Position numbers and translations under genes: made by a program
Shown here: one piece after another, positions 1-13,058 of the stretch
Position numbering within the stretch: the first letter of the stretch is position 1
Layout: every line of letters starts with the position of its first letter
Notes under the pieces: model-generated
Databases searched by the model: none
Told to the model about the DNA's origin: nothing
What the model saw: the letters and a program-made list of their open reading frames with translations, nothing else
Source: Flammeovirga pectinis
GTDB taxonomy: Bacteria; Bacteroidota; Bacteroidia; Cytophagales; Flammeovirgaceae
Direction of reading: 5' to 3'
DNA length: 64,000 bases
NCBI RefSeq assembly: GCF_003970675.1
Contig: NZ_CP034562.1
Location: 4,190,001-4,254,000 of the forward strand

Positions 1-127
1 AAGTTCCATCTTCCAAAGTTATTTTCACTAAACAAATTTTACGAGACGCATATTCCCATTGAGAGAAATAGAACGGTTCTTCTAATTGTTGTGCTATAAC
101 ATATGGTTTTATTTCTTTAATCTTCAT
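1..127 (-). CDS. Enolase-superfamily (mandelate racemase/cycloisomerase-like) protein, N-terminal part
   Basis: Only the first 42 codons lie in the window; the rest continues past the left edge. The start is the ATG at 127. The peptide begins MKIKEIKPYVIAQQLEEPF, continues to Y-A-S-R-K-I-C-L-V-K-I, and ends LEDGT. This is the usual N-terminal capping strand pattern of mandelate racemase/muconate lactonising enzymes and resembles galactarolactone cycloisomerases more than L-rhamnonate dehydratases. In carrageenan degraders an enzyme of this superfamily (DauB) isomerises 3,6-anhydro-D-galactonate, which fits the neighbouring GH127, GH2 and sulfatase genes. The family call is reasonable, but the substrate is inferred because the catalytic barrel is not visible. 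Confidence 0.65.
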   Translation of the reverse strand, partial: MKIKEIKPYVIAQQLEEPFYFSQWEYASRKICLVKITLEDGT

Positions 128-195
128 GACATTTGATAGTAATATATTGATAATCAATTGCTAGTTATATAGTAGTGTGTTTGTTGTTAGAATAG

Positions 196-239
196 CTGAT
201 CAAAATGAATTTTGACTTGCAAGTATTCATTTTGATCAG
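196..239 (-). terminator. Hairpin downstream of the RhaT-like gene
   Basis: A 14-bp perfect inverted repeat (196-209 with 226-239, core TGATCAAAATGAA) lies 16 bases past the stop of the symporter gene. No strong U-run follows on the minus strand, so it may be a weak terminator or an mRNA-end stabiliser separating the symporter from the enolase-superfamily gene. Confidence 0.5.
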
Positions 240-254
240 ATAAAATCTATTGAC

Positions 255-1319
255 TTAGTAGTTGGCGTAACCAAGAAGACAAACGGCAACAATTAATACT
301 GCCAATCCTCCTAAAAGAATATTAAAAGGCTGTTTTGCCCCTTTCCATTCTCCTGATCTATATCCCCAAACGTTACTAATAATTAAAGCTAAACCAAGTA
401 ATATTGGCCATCCGATAACAGGACCTAAAGTTCCCATTAATGCTGCTCCCTGTCCGTAAACTCCTAAAGCTGCAAACCAGAATAAACCTGCTAAAATTGA
501 CCATTTATAAGCATTACCACTATTTGCCACCTTAAAAGATGACCATGAATTGTTTTGAACTAATTTGAAGAGAGCGTACCCTCCGTTCATTATAAATGCA
601 CCAATTAATACGACTACCCAAGCTACTAAACTTGCATCTTTTGGATCTGCGCCAAAATTAGTTACCGCAGATGCCGCTACAGGAGCTGCATTTGAGAAAC
701 CAACATTTAATGCTGCTGATAAAACACCACAAGCAGTTGCAATGGCTACACCTACTTTAATAGATTTTTTTGGTGCTGCTACCTTAGGTTCTGCCAATGT
801 TAATACATCTGCATCATCTTCTAAAGTATCAAAATCATTAGCTTCTTCTCCTCCATTCTGCACTGAATCTCTTTTAACACCCGCAATGGCTGTAATACCT
901 ACTCCTACTAATAGAAGTGCAACACCAGCTAATACCATATTGATATTACTTGGCAACTGTTCCATTTGGAATAAAGGAATTAACGACCCTACAGAGGCAG
1001 CAAGTCCCATTACAATACCGTATGTTATAGATATGCCTGTGTACTCTACACTAATACCAAATAAAATCCCTCCAATTCCCCAAAGGAAACCGTACATCAT
1101 CGCCATCATTAATACCGACGTATCTGTTCCTGCTATAATTTGGAATGTTTCTGGTACTACAATTAAAGACCAGATAATAGGAAAGGCAATCATGGCTATA
1201 AACGAGTGTACTAACCACCAGTTTTCCCATTTTAATGGAGCGATATGTTTCATTCCAAGTCCAAAAGTACCTTGAAAGAAACTTGCGAATACGATTAATG
1301 TAATTGCTAGTAAATTCAT
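255..1319 (-). CDS. RhaT-type sugar/proton symporter
   Basis: A 354-residue inner-membrane protein with about ten hydrophobic segments, close in length to E. coli RhaT (344 aa). The segment GIGGILFGISVEYTGISITY (81-100) and the following G-rich helix are typical of the L-rhamnose/H+ symporter family of the DMT superfamily. An acidic cytoplasmic loop at about 149-185 separates two five-helix halves. It starts 27 bases after a sulfatase gene and is probably the last gene of a GH2, sulfatase, symporter operon. No rhamnosidase or rhamnose catabolic gene is visible here, so the cargo may be another monosaccharide released by this locus, such as an anhydrosugar or galactose. The family is clear; the substrate is not. 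Confidence 0.85.
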   Translation of the reverse strand: MNLLAITLIVFASFFQGTFGLGMKHIAPLKWENWWLVHSFIAMIAFPIIWSLIVVPETFQIIAGTDTSVLMMAMMYGFLWGIGGILFGISVEYTGISITYGIVMGLAASVGSLIPLFQMEQLPSNINMVLAGVALLLVGVGITAIAGVKRDSVQNGGEEANDFDTLEDDADVLTLAEPKVAAPKKSIKVGVAIATACGVLSAALNVGFSNAAPVAASAVTNFGADPKDASLVAWVVVLIGAFIMNGGYALFKLVQNNSWSSFKVANSGNAYKWSILAGLFWFAALGVYGQGAALMGTLGPVIGWPILLGLALIISNVWGYRSGEWKGAKQPFNILLGGLAVLIVAVCLLGYANY

Positions 1320-1346
1320 TTCTTCTATAGTTTGTATTAAAAAATA

Positions 1347-2768
1347 TTAGTTGACTTTTGCAGGTGGCTTTCTAAATTGATCAAAGCGATTTGCCGACCA
1401 CTGCTCCTCTGCTGTGCGTAACATAAACATTGGGCGCTCTAGTTGCATTTCCCAAGCAAAAAGTTCTTTAAACATCTTGTTTACCCTTTCTGGATATTTT
1501 GCTGATAGATCATTTTGTTCTCCTGGGTCTTTCTTTGTATTAAAAAGCATAGCTGGTCTATCTGGAAAACGCATTAATTTCCAATCACCATTTCTTACTA
1601 CACCTCTTGTTTCCCATTTCCAATACATGTATTCATGTAGGTTTCCACTTTTCCCCCCGTTTAGGTAAGGAAGAATATCTACCCCATCAATATCATTAAT
1701 TTCAGAAGCGTCTCCGCCTGCTGCTGTATAGAAAGTAGGTAACAAATCGAATGTCATTACAGACTTTTCAAAGCGTGTATTTGGCTTTATTTTACCAGGC
1801 CAAACCATAAAACTAGGTACTCTAATACCGCCTTCTAACTGTGTTCCTTTTACGCCTGCAAAAGGAAAGTTATTAGATGCATTTTTATCAGAAGGACCTC
1901 CATTATCGTTAGAGAAAACAATTATTGTATTCTCTGCTAACCCTAATGCTTCTAACTTATCTATTATTTGTCCGCATGCTCTATCTAATGATAAAGTCAT
2001 CTGAGCATTTAGTCTTCGTACACCCTCTAATTCTGGGTAAGTCTCTTTGTCTTGTGGATCAATTTGCAAGGGTAAGTGTACTGCATTGAACGATACAAAA
2101 GCAAAAAATCTTTCGTCCTTATGACGTTCAATAAAATCACAAGCTTCATCTGCTAGAACATTTGTTAAATACCCTTCGTGCTCTTCAAAGTTTTCGAATC
2201 CACGTTCTAACCATCTACCTTTACCTACATTTTTATTGTGTGGGTCTTTCTTTTGTTCGTCTGTATAAGGAAAGAAACTTCTAGCTCCACCTCTAAAACC
2301 AACAAACTCATCAAAACCCCTTTTAGTTGGGTGGTATTTGTCTGCTTCACCAAGATGCCATTTACCAAAAATTGCTGTTTTGTAACCTCTTTCTTGCAAG
2401 CGTTCTCCCATTGTTTTCACGTTGGTAGGCACGCCCATTTCATCACCTAAGAATTTACTATTATCATCCATAATACCCGGAACGTTGTTTTCTATAAAAC
2501 CATATCGTTGTTGGTATCTACCTGTTAATAATCCTGCTCTAGACGGACCACAAACTGATGCAGTAACATACATCTGATCGAAGATGACTCCGTCTTTAGA
2601 AAGCTTATCTAGATTTGGTGTTTTGTATACTTTGCTCCCTTGAAATCCAAAGTCTGCATATCCGGCATCATCAGCAAACAGAAATACAATATTTGGCTGT
2701 TTCTGAGCTACCGAAAAAGTAGCTGTAATTAGGGTTAGAAGAGTTGCTAAAAGAGTTGTTGTTTTCAT
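1347..2768 (-). CDS. S1-family sulfatase, secreted
   Basis: A 473-residue type I sulfatase with a signal peptide (about 1-21, ending SVAQ). Asp33 and Asp34 (FADDAGYADFG) are metal ligands, and C73-G-P-S-R77 is the core motif whose cysteine becomes formylglycine. The GKWHLG motif lies near residue 135 and the NDNGGP metal-site motif near 286. It would remove sulfate esters from glycan chains or oligosaccharides in the periplasm or at the cell surface. It lies 39 bases downstream of the GH2 gene and 27 bases upstream of the RhaT-like symporter. The numbered S1 subfamily cannot be settled by eye. Activity requires a formylglycine-generating or anSME-type maturase, which is not in this window. 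Confidence 0.9.
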   Translation of the reverse strand: MKTTTLLATLLTLITATFSVAQKQPNIVFLFADDAGYADFGFQGSKVYKTPNLDKLSKDGVIFDQMYVTASVCGPSRAGLLTGRYQQRYGFIENNVPGIMDDNSKFLGDEMGVPTNVKTMGERLQERGYKTAIFGKWHLGEADKYHPTKRGFDEFVGFRGGARSFFPYTDEQKKDPHNKNVGKGRWLERGFENFEEHEGYLTNVLADEACDFIERHKDERFFAFVSFNAVHLPLQIDPQDKETYPELEGVRRLNAQMTLSLDRACGQIIDKLEALGLAENTIIVFSNDNGGPSDKNASNNFPFAGVKGTQLEGGIRVPSFMVWPGKIKPNTRFEKSVMTFDLLPTFYTAAGGDASEINDIDGVDILPYLNGGKSGNLHEYMYWKWETRGVVRNGDWKLMRFPDRPAMLFNTKKDPGEQNDLSAKYPERVNKMFKELFAWEMQLERPMFMLRTAEEQWSANRFDQFRKPPAKVN

Positions 2769-2807
2769 TTCAGTAAATGCAAAAAATGTTATTAGTGTCG
2801 ATAATTT

Positions 2808-6068
<3,261 letters not shown>

Positions 6069-6168
6069 TTATTGGTGTTCATTTCTACACCTAGTCATCA
6101 CGTGTTTGAATAGGTGGAAGATATTTTTTCAAATCAAACACCCTTAAAAAGTACAATTGCTTTAAACA

Positions 6169-6212
6169 AGTATAAGTGGTGAATTTTAGAATTAAAATCT
6201 ACCACTTATACT
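6169..6212 (-). terminator. Strong hairpin between the GH127-like and GH2 genes
   Basis: A 12-bp perfect stem (6169-6180 with 6201-6212, AGTATAAGTGGT/ACCACTTATACT) with a secondary inner stem lies about 34 bases after the upstream GH127 stop codon. It would end or attenuate transcription from the GH127 gene, so the GH2 operon may have its own promoter in 6057-6168. Confidence 0.6.
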
Positions 6213-6245
6213 AAGTTTATTACAGCTATTTAGTTCAGAAAATCT

Positions 6246-8273
6246 CTATAAATCACCCCACACTACCGGCATGAATACAGTCATTTCAGAATTTCCTCTG
6301 TTGTTCCAAGAGAAATATGGAACAAGCTCCGTTTTATATTCTACAAATTCAGGACGATCAATCGTTGAATAGATTTTATCTGCCTCTTGATTTTTTCTTA
6401 ATAATAAAGATGCTTCGATAGTTGCAACACCACCTAATAAATCTGGTTTATAAGAAGCTGTTAAAGGTGCATTACCTTGTACATAAACATCTAAAATTTG
6501 AGTTCCTTCTGGAAGATCAGGCGTTTCCATACAGTAAACTACTGGTCCTCTTTTAATAGCAACTTGGTTACGCGCTTCCTCAATTCTTGGGTGTGCTTCT
6601 ACCAATTTTGCATCCATAGGCATATCAACAGTAATGATATCTCCTTTTTTCCATTTTCTGTTTACAACTGCATATTTACCAGGTACAACAGCAACATCTG
6701 CCGTTTCGCCATTAATTTTAATAGTTGTTCCTTTTGCCCAATCTGGAATACGTAACATCATATCGAAAGGCTTTTTCTTACTTTTACCTACCGTTATATT
6801 TACACTACCTTCCCAAGGATAATTTGTTACTTGGTTCAGTTCTAAAGCAGAGCCATCTACCAAATGAGTTGATAAAGTATTACCACCATACAAGTTAATT
6901 GCAATACCATTTTTAGATAAACTGTATGCCCAGTTAGATGATTTTGCAATTGTTCTCACCAAGTTTGGAGGACAACAGAAACACTCTAAATAAGGCTCTC
7001 TATGAGGACTTTCTGTATTGTGTTTTGTATAATCTCTAGAGCCATCTACCATTCGTAAAGGGTTAGAGTAAAAATAATCTTTACCTTCTATAGAAATACC
7101 AGATAATGCACTGTTAAACAATACCAACTCCATTACATCAGCATATTTAGACTCACCGTGTATACCTAACATTCTGTAAGAGAACATAGAGTTACATACA
7201 TTAGCACAAGTTTCGTTATACGCTGTCATGTTAGGCATCATGTAAGCATCAATAAAACCTTCTTCAATTTTATCTCTACTTGTAGATGCACCATAATGTG
7301 CCTGTCCTACTGCTCCTGTAACATACATTTTTTGTTCTGTTACATTTACCCATAATCTATCTAAAGCATCAACTAATTCTTGTTCTCCAGTTTCTGCCGC
7401 AACATCTGCTGCGCCAGCGTAATAATACAATGCCAATACTGCATGGCCTACTGCTTCTGAAGATTCTCTTAATGGAATACGTTCTTGCACCATATCACCA
7501 ATAGGGTAACCTTGTGTTTCTGGTGTATCTTCAACTTTATATTTACCTCTATTATTAATAAATATCTCTGCTAATTGTAAGTACTTTACATCTTTTGTTG
7601 TTCTATACATTTCTACAAGACCCATAATTTGTGTTTGGTTAAAACCAAAACGACCAAACCTAGGATCTTCTGTATTAAATGTAGTGTAAAGTAAATCTGC
7701 ATGTTTCTTAGCAATGTCTAAAAAGTTACTTTGCCCAGTAATTCTATAATGAATACAAGCAGAAGTTAACAAATGACCAGAGTTGTACATTTCATGGTAC
7801 TTACGGTTCTCGTAACGATCTACTTGGTCATTTAACTGAATTTGTGTCTGTAAATAACCGTCTTCTTCTTGTGCTTTGCCAATAATTTCTATGTAACCAT
7901 CAATCTCTTTCAGAAGTTTTTCGTCTCCATTTTGAGAGTAAACATACATTGCTGCTTCCATCCATTTATAGAAGTCGCCATCATGCCAACGCATACCTTT
8001 ATGCTTACCTTCTTTCATTCCGGCAGCAATCTTGAAGTTATTTAAAGCATGCCCAACATCTCCAGTTAGCACCTGCCCCATATATGGAACCATTGCATGT
8101 TCTGCGACTTCAAATTTATCTGCCCAGAAACCTGTGGTCCATTTACAGTCTCCAATATTAATACTTTTTAATTCGACATTAGGAGAGTCCTTTTGTCCTA
8201 AAATTCCTTTCTCTTGCCCAACAGACAAGTGTGACAATAGTGCTGTACACGCCACCAATACTAATTTTTTCAT
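6246..8273 (-). CDS. GH127-family (DUF1680) glycosidase, copy 1
   Basis: A 675-residue exported protein (signal peptide about 1-20) of the (alpha/alpha)6-barrel GH127 family. The thiol/zinc centre of Bifidobacterium HypBA1 is conserved at a constant offset of 16: Glu338 (acid/base), Glu354 and Cys356 in YNETCAN, and Cys433-Cys434 in CFCCPPN, of which Cys433 is the predicted nucleophile. Known GH127 activities include beta-L-arabinofuranosidase and, in carrageenan loci of marine flavobacteria, exo-3,6-anhydro-D-galactosidase. The sulfatases and GH2 nearby favour the second, but this is inference. A paralog of similar length lies at 10658-12679. The gene appears to be a single-gene transcript between a 686-base spacer and a hairpin. 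Confidence 0.88.
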   Translation of the reverse strand: MKKLVLVACTALLSHLSVGQEKGILGQKDSPNVELKSINIGDCKWTTGFWADKFEVAEHAMVPYMGQVLTGDVGHALNNFKIAAGMKEGKHKGMRWHDGDFYKWMEAAMYVYSQNGDEKLLKEIDGYIEIIGKAQEEDGYLQTQIQLNDQVDRYENRKYHEMYNSGHLLTSACIHYRITGQSNFLDIAKKHADLLYTTFNTEDPRFGRFGFNQTQIMGLVEMYRTTKDVKYLQLAEIFINNRGKYKVEDTPETQGYPIGDMVQERIPLRESSEAVGHAVLALYYYAGAADVAAETGEQELVDALDRLWVNVTEQKMYVTGAVGQAHYGASTSRDKIEEGFIDAYMMPNMTAYNETCANVCNSMFSYRMLGIHGESKYADVMELVLFNSALSGISIEGKDYFYSNPLRMVDGSRDYTKHNTESPHREPYLECFCCPPNLVRTIAKSSNWAYSLSKNGIAINLYGGNTLSTHLVDGSALELNQVTNYPWEGSVNITVGKSKKKPFDMMLRIPDWAKGTTIKINGETADVAVVPGKYAVVNRKWKKGDIITVDMPMDAKLVEAHPRIEEARNQVAIKRGPVVYCMETPDLPEGTQILDVYVQGNAPLTASYKPDLLGGVATIEASLLLRKNQEADKIYSTIDRPEFVEYKTELVPYFSWNNRGNSEMTVFMPVVWGDL

Positions 8274-8959
8274 AATTGCGTATGTTATTCGTTTTTAGAG
8301 GGAGTTAGTTGTTTTTAGTTAGCACTACTTTCTAGCTAAAAACATCTAAGTTCGCTATTTAATATTCTAAGTATATCAGTCTATTTTGTTGAAAAAATTA
8401 AAGGAAAGGTTATGTGTTTAAAAAATAATTCAAGTTTTCATTTCGTCAATTTCTTTTCCTTTAATCAACATTACAAAACTAGTTATAAGTGTAATTTTGG
8501 AGGTTGTTCTGAATTAATAAAATGTTTCATATCGTAAAGGGGACGTAAAATCACGTAGTTGGTATTGTATATCACATTTAGTAGATTTTACTGATAATTA
8601 ATGCTCTGATTGTAGCACATTTTTATAATCTAAAGGTTTCTTTCTGTACAAACGGAGAACAACAAACATCAAATTCAGCCTTTATAAAGGGTTTTAATGT
8701 TTCCTTACCTAAATAAAGTATCACAAAAAAAAATCTTTTGAAAAGAAGTAAAAGATTGTATTAAACTTAGTTAGTAAGCACTGATTTTACAGATTGTTCA
8801 GATTTTGTCTAGTAACTGTATAAAACACTCCTCTACATTAACGCTAAAAGTTATCCTCTTTTTTAAAATGATACTCCCTTTTAAAAAACAAGCAGTCGAA
8901 AAGTATAGATGGATCATCTTAACTTTTCGACTGCTTAGAATTATAAAAAATTAGTTGAT
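8274..8959. other. 686-base intergenic spacer
   Basis: AT-rich, with no credible ORF or RNA gene that I can see. It holds the terminator at 8881-8936 for the sulfatase upstream and must hold the promoter of GH127 copy 1. CAAAACTA at 8474-8481 reads TAGTTTTG on the minus strand, a perfect match to the Bacteroidota -7 consensus TAnnTTTG, but no -33 TTG is visible at the normal spacing. Confidence 0.5.
8881..8936 (-). terminator. Rho-independent terminator after the S1_7-like sulfatase
   Basis: A 15-bp perfect stem (8890-8904 with 8922-8936, AAGCAGTCGAAAAGT) is followed on the minus strand by a U-rich tract (complement of 8881-8889). It lies 24 bases past the sulfatase stop codon. Confidence 0.85.
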
Positions 8960-10609
8960 TTAATTCTCTAACTGTGCTCTATTTCCTTTCCAACCTTGAT
9001 CTAATTGCACTGTTAATTTTGCCACTAACGCTGGATTAGATTTTGCAATATTAACGGTCTCATTAGGATCTCTATTATGATCATATAATTCTATATATAG
9101 TGGAGTTGAATTTGGTTTTTTTCTATTTTTCCACACTACAAATCTATGGCGATCTGTACGCATTGAATACCCCATTAAATCATTTTCAAAAAGTTCTCTA
9201 TCCCATTTATCTTTCATTTGCTCCTTTATATCTTCTTCTACCTCTTCTATTAAAGGACCAAAATAGGTTTCTCTCATTCCTGCTGACAGTGGGTTTGCAG
9301 CCCACTCTCTTAAAGCAGGTGTTGGGTATTGACTAAATACTGCTTTTTTCCATGGCTGATTTGGGTTTTCCATAAGAGGAACTAAAGACTGCCCTTCTAA
9401 ATGTTCTGGTAATGACAAATCTGCCAAATCGCACAATGTAGGGTACATGTCTACAAGTTCTACCAAAGCATCTGATTTAATGCCAATACTTTTTGGAGAC
9501 TGCGCAGGTGCTTTAATTATTAATGGCACACGTGTAGCTATTTCGTAATTTGTAGCCTTACCCCAAATCCCCATTTCTCCTAAATGATATCCGTGGTCTG
9601 ACCAAAGCATTATAACTGTATTTTCTAAAATGCCTTGTTCTTCTAATGCCGTCATTATTTTACCTACCTGAGCATCAACATAACTAGCCGTTGCTAAATA
9701 AGAATGCAATAAATCTGTTGCTAATTCTTTTGGAATATCGCCTTGTTTTGGAATATTTGCTCGAGTTCTCAACTCAAAAGACGCATGTAAACCAACAGAA
9801 GCACCATCTAAAGGAGCTTTATCTTGCTGAGATAATCTTATTTTTTTCCTATCGTATAAATCCCAATACTTTTTAGGAGCAATAAAATTTAAATGAGGAG
9901 AAATAAAACCTAAACCAAGAAAGAACGGTTTTTCTGGGTTCTCTTTTATCATTTGTCTCATATTAGCAATTGCAAGGTCTGTATTCATACCATCCAAATA
10001 AGTATTGTCTGGAACGTCTACACATTCGAAAGCAGGTCCTAAACCTAAACCATATTTTGCTTTTGCTCCATACTTTGCTTTCATTTCAGCTTTGTTCTTT
10101 TTGTAGATTTCTTGATTATCAGGGTCTACATAGCCACCTATTAAATTCATTTTATAACCAAGGAGCTGCTTATCTGGTTTTCTTGACCAAGATTTTTCCT
10201 CATCAGTATATTTTCCATGGTACACTTTACCACATTTCATGGTTTCGTAACCATTTTCTTTAAAGTGTTGAGGTAGCGTAATTATATCAGGATTTTCATC
10301 TCTAAAATACGTATAATTCTCTATTACATTTATTGTTTCTGGTCTAGCTCCCGTCATTAAACTAGCTCTTGATGGGCTACAGATAGCTTGTTGACAATAT
10401 GCTCTGTTAAATTGTATTCCTTCCGAAGATAATTTATCTATGTTTGGAGTTACTGCCAATTTAGAATCGTAACATCCAAATTCGGGTCTTAGGTCATCTA
10501 TAGAAATAAATAATATATTTGGCTTCCTTTCTGGTGCTGTTTTTTTTGCTACTTTTGAACAAGAAAAAATTACTAGACTCAAAAGAAATAAATTAATATA
10601 TGCCTTCAT
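8960..10609 (-). CDS. S1 sulfatase, iduronate-2-sulfatase-like (probably S1_7), lipoprotein
   Basis: A 549-residue sulfatase with a lipoprotein-like signal (hydrophobic 5-15, lipobox ending at Cys17), so likely membrane-anchored. Metal-binding Asp38-Asp39 (SIDDLRPEFGCY) and the formylglycine motif C77-S-P-S-R81 are followed by ASLMTGARPETINV, the pattern of iduronate-2-sulfatase-like enzymes that marine genomes class as S1_7. The KCGKVYHG and WSDHGYHLGE motifs are also present. It starts 48 bases after GH127 copy 2 and is probably cotranscribed with it. S1_7 members occur in carrageenan and ulvan loci, so the sulfate position it attacks cannot be told here. Confidence 0.88.
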   Translation of the reverse strand: MKAYINLFLLSLVIFSCSKVAKKTAPERKPNILFISIDDLRPEFGCYDSKLAVTPNIDKLSSEGIQFNRAYCQQAICSPSRASLMTGARPETINVIENYTYFRDENPDIITLPQHFKENGYETMKCGKVYHGKYTDEEKSWSRKPDKQLLGYKMNLIGGYVDPDNQEIYKKNKAEMKAKYGAKAKYGLGLGPAFECVDVPDNTYLDGMNTDLAIANMRQMIKENPEKPFFLGLGFISPHLNFIAPKKYWDLYDRKKIRLSQQDKAPLDGASVGLHASFELRTRANIPKQGDIPKELATDLLHSYLATASYVDAQVGKIMTALEEQGILENTVIMLWSDHGYHLGEMGIWGKATNYEIATRVPLIIKAPAQSPKSIGIKSDALVELVDMYPTLCDLADLSLPEHLEGQSLVPLMENPNQPWKKAVFSQYPTPALREWAANPLSAGMRETYFGPLIEEVEEDIKEQMKDKWDRELFENDLMGYSMRTDRHRFVVWKNRKKPNSTPLYIELYDHNRDPNETVNIAKSNPALVAKLTVQLDQGWKGNRAQLEN

Positions 10610-10657
10610 TGTTTTCGTTAATTAAATAGTGATACGTAATAGATTGCTATTCTTTAT

Positions 10658-12679
10658 TTATAAATTATTCCATATCACTGGCAACCAGACAGACATTTCT
10701 ACTGTTCCTCGGTTACTCCAAGCATAATATGGTATTAATTGGGTGCTGAATTTTTCGAATTTCGGTTGAGATAAAGAAGTATACATTTCTGTCTCTTTTT
10801 TATCTTTTCTAATCATTAAATCTGCCTTTATAGTAGATAATCCTCCTAAAAAATCGGGTTGATATACCGCCTTATAATTTGCATTTTCTGGCAAGTAAAC
10901 ATCCATAATATCTGTTCCTTTAGGCAGGTCTGTTGTTTCTACACAATACACAATTGGTCCTCGTTTAACCGCAACTTGATTTCTTGTTTGCTCAATCTGT
11001 TTATGCCCTTCCATTAGCTTAATTTCCATTGGCATTTCAAGTGTGATTTTATCACCTTTTTTCCATTTTCTATTGATTACTGCATACTTTCCTTCTGCAA
11101 GTTCTTTATCTTGTTTTTTTCCATTGATAAAAACGGTAGTGCCTTTTGCCCATTTTGGAATACGTAACCTAAAATCAAAGGCTTCTTTTTTACATTTTTG
11201 AATAGAAAAAGTAACTGAACCCTCCCATGGGTAATTGGTATCTTGTGCTAAGATTAACTTTGATCCATCTGCTAAAGAAGTTTCTAATTTATTTCCTCCA
11301 TATAAATTTACAGCTACTCCATTTTCTGTTATGCTATAAGCCCAACCTGCAGATTTTGCTATTGTTCTTACTAAGTTTGGAGGACAGCAGAAACAGTTAA
11401 TATAAGGTTCTCTATTTGCCGCTTCGGTAGATTTGTAATCACCTGTGTTGGTATATCTTCTAAGTGGGTTTACATAAAAATAATCTTTCCCTTCTATAGA
11501 AATCCCAGACATGGCAGAATTCAATAATACTAACTCAATTACATCTGCATATTTTGCATCACCTTTAACTCCCAACATTCTGTAACTAAACATTGCATTG
11601 GCAATATTTGCACACGTTTCGTTATAAGCGGTAGCGTTTGGCATATCATAAGATGGTAAAAAAGCCTCATGTACTGTATCTTTTTTCTTAGATAACCCAT
11701 GGTGCGTTTGTCCAACAGCACCCGTGATATACATTTTATGTTCTACAACATCCTCCCAAAGTCTGTCTAATGCATCTATAAGTGCTTTTTCTCCTGTTTC
11801 AGAATATACATCTGTTGCACCTGCATAAAAATACAGAGCTAATACTGCATGCCCAACGGCTTCTTTAGATTTACGAAGTGGTGTTCTTTCTTGCACCATA
11901 TCACCAATCATTTTTGGTTTTGTATGTGCATCTACAACAGACCTAGATTTACCTCTCATGTTAATAAACAACTCTGCTAATTCTAGATAACGGTTATCTT
12001 TGGTTGTTCTATACAACTCTGTTAAACCCATTATTTGAGACTGATTAAAACCAAAACGTTTTAACGAATCTGGCTGAGGTGTGAAAGTAGCATAAAGGTA
12101 ATCTGCATGCTTAACTGCTATATCTAAAAAGTTTTTCTGTGCTGTAATTCTGTAATGAATACATGCACTATTAATTAAATGACCACTATTATATAACTCG
12201 TGGTATTTTCTATTTTCCCATCTTCCTTTTTCTGTTAGAGATACTTGAGTAGATAAATAACCATCTTCTTCTTGAGCGGCTCCAATAATATCAATTAAAG
12301 TATCTAATTCGGCTAAAAGTTTCTGATCATTGTTTTCGACATAGATGTACATTACAGATTCCATCCATTTGTAAAAGTCTCCGTCGTGCCAGAATTCTCC
12401 TTTATGACTTCCCTCCATTTGCCCTGCCGCTTTCTTAAAATTATTAAGTGCATGGCCAACATCTCCTTTTAAAATTGTACCCATATGAGGTACCATTACT
12501 TCTTCGCAAACTTTATGTTTGTCTGCCCAAAAACCATTTGTCCACTGGCATTCTCCAATCCCCGTACTTTTAAATACAACTTGAGGACTGTTTGTGTTAT
12601 CCGTTACTCCTTGAGCAAAAAGTAAATTTCCTGTTAAAATTGAACAGATAGTTAGTAAAAAAAATCTACACATAATCAT
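10658..12679 (-). CDS. GH127-family (DUF1680) glycosidase, copy 2
   Basis: A 673-residue paralog of the 6246-8273 product, colinear with it over nearly its whole length and by eye well over half identical. All active-site residues are kept at the same numbering: Glu338, Glu354 and Cys356 in YNETCAN, and Cys431-Cys432 in CFCCPPN. A signal peptide covers about 1-23. Met1 or Met3 (12673) could be the start. Divergence is highest at 240-260 and 328-345, beside the acid/base residue, which suggests a different leaving-group or sulfation preference rather than redundancy. It heads a two-gene unit with the S1_7-like sulfatase. Confidence 0.88.
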   Translation of the reverse strand: MIMCRFFLLTICSILTGNLLFAQGVTDNTNSPQVVFKSTGIGECQWTNGFWADKHKVCEEVMVPHMGTILKGDVGHALNNFKKAAGQMEGSHKGEFWHDGDFYKWMESVMYIYVENNDQKLLAELDTLIDIIGAAQEEDGYLSTQVSLTEKGRWENRKYHELYNSGHLINSACIHYRITAQKNFLDIAVKHADYLYATFTPQPDSLKRFGFNQSQIMGLTELYRTTKDNRYLELAELFINMRGKSRSVVDAHTKPKMIGDMVQERTPLRKSKEAVGHAVLALYFYAGATDVYSETGEKALIDALDRLWEDVVEHKMYITGAVGQTHHGLSKKKDTVHEAFLPSYDMPNATAYNETCANIANAMFSYRMLGVKGDAKYADVIELVLLNSAMSGISIEGKDYFYVNPLRRYTNTGDYKSTEAANREPYINCFCCPPNLVRTIAKSAGWAYSITENGVAVNLYGGNKLETSLADGSKLILAQDTNYPWEGSVTFSIQKCKKEAFDFRLRIPKWAKGTTVFINGKKQDKELAEGKYAVINRKWKKGDKITLEMPMEIKLMEGHKQIEQTRNQVAVKRGPIVYCVETTDLPKGTDIMDVYLPENANYKAVYQPDFLGGLSTIKADLMIRKDKKETEMYTSLSQPKFEKFSTQLIPYYAWSNRGTVEMSVWLPVIWNNL

Positions 12680-13017
12680 TCTAAAATTTCGTAAGTATCA
12701 TTTCAATCAGTTAAGAATTTGTAGTCACTTTTCTGATGTTTTATTAGAAGTAAATGTATATGGAAAATGGCATATTTGATTACCAATCTATCAATCTGAT
12801 GTTTCTTTACGTAAATTTATTTGCAGTGTACGTTAGGTTAAAAATATCTGCTACTTTAAAACGATTTTATTGTGCCGATACGTAGCCAAAATACGCATGT
12901 CTGAATGATAACTAAATAAGGCTCATCTGTTTCTGCTCATTAACATGAGTACTATAACTTCATCAAAAAGTAATTGATTTAACAAGCTTTTTGTGCAGTT
13001 ATTACGCTAGCCTTAAT

Positions 13018-13058
13018 ACTAAAAAAAATGGATGCTTCCTAGAAAGAAACATCCATTT
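13018..13058 (-). terminator. Second terminator of the SusCD operon
   Basis: A 9-bp stem AAATGGATG/CATCCATTT (13026-13034 with 13050-13058) is followed on the minus strand by a run of U (complement of the A-run ending at 13028), a standard intrinsic terminator. Confidence 0.7.

Noticed and set aside
565-1275. 236-codon plus-strand ORF opposite the RhaT-like gene
   Set aside because: It is the antisense shadow of the symporter, has no domain or signal, and lies completely inside a clear membrane protein gene.
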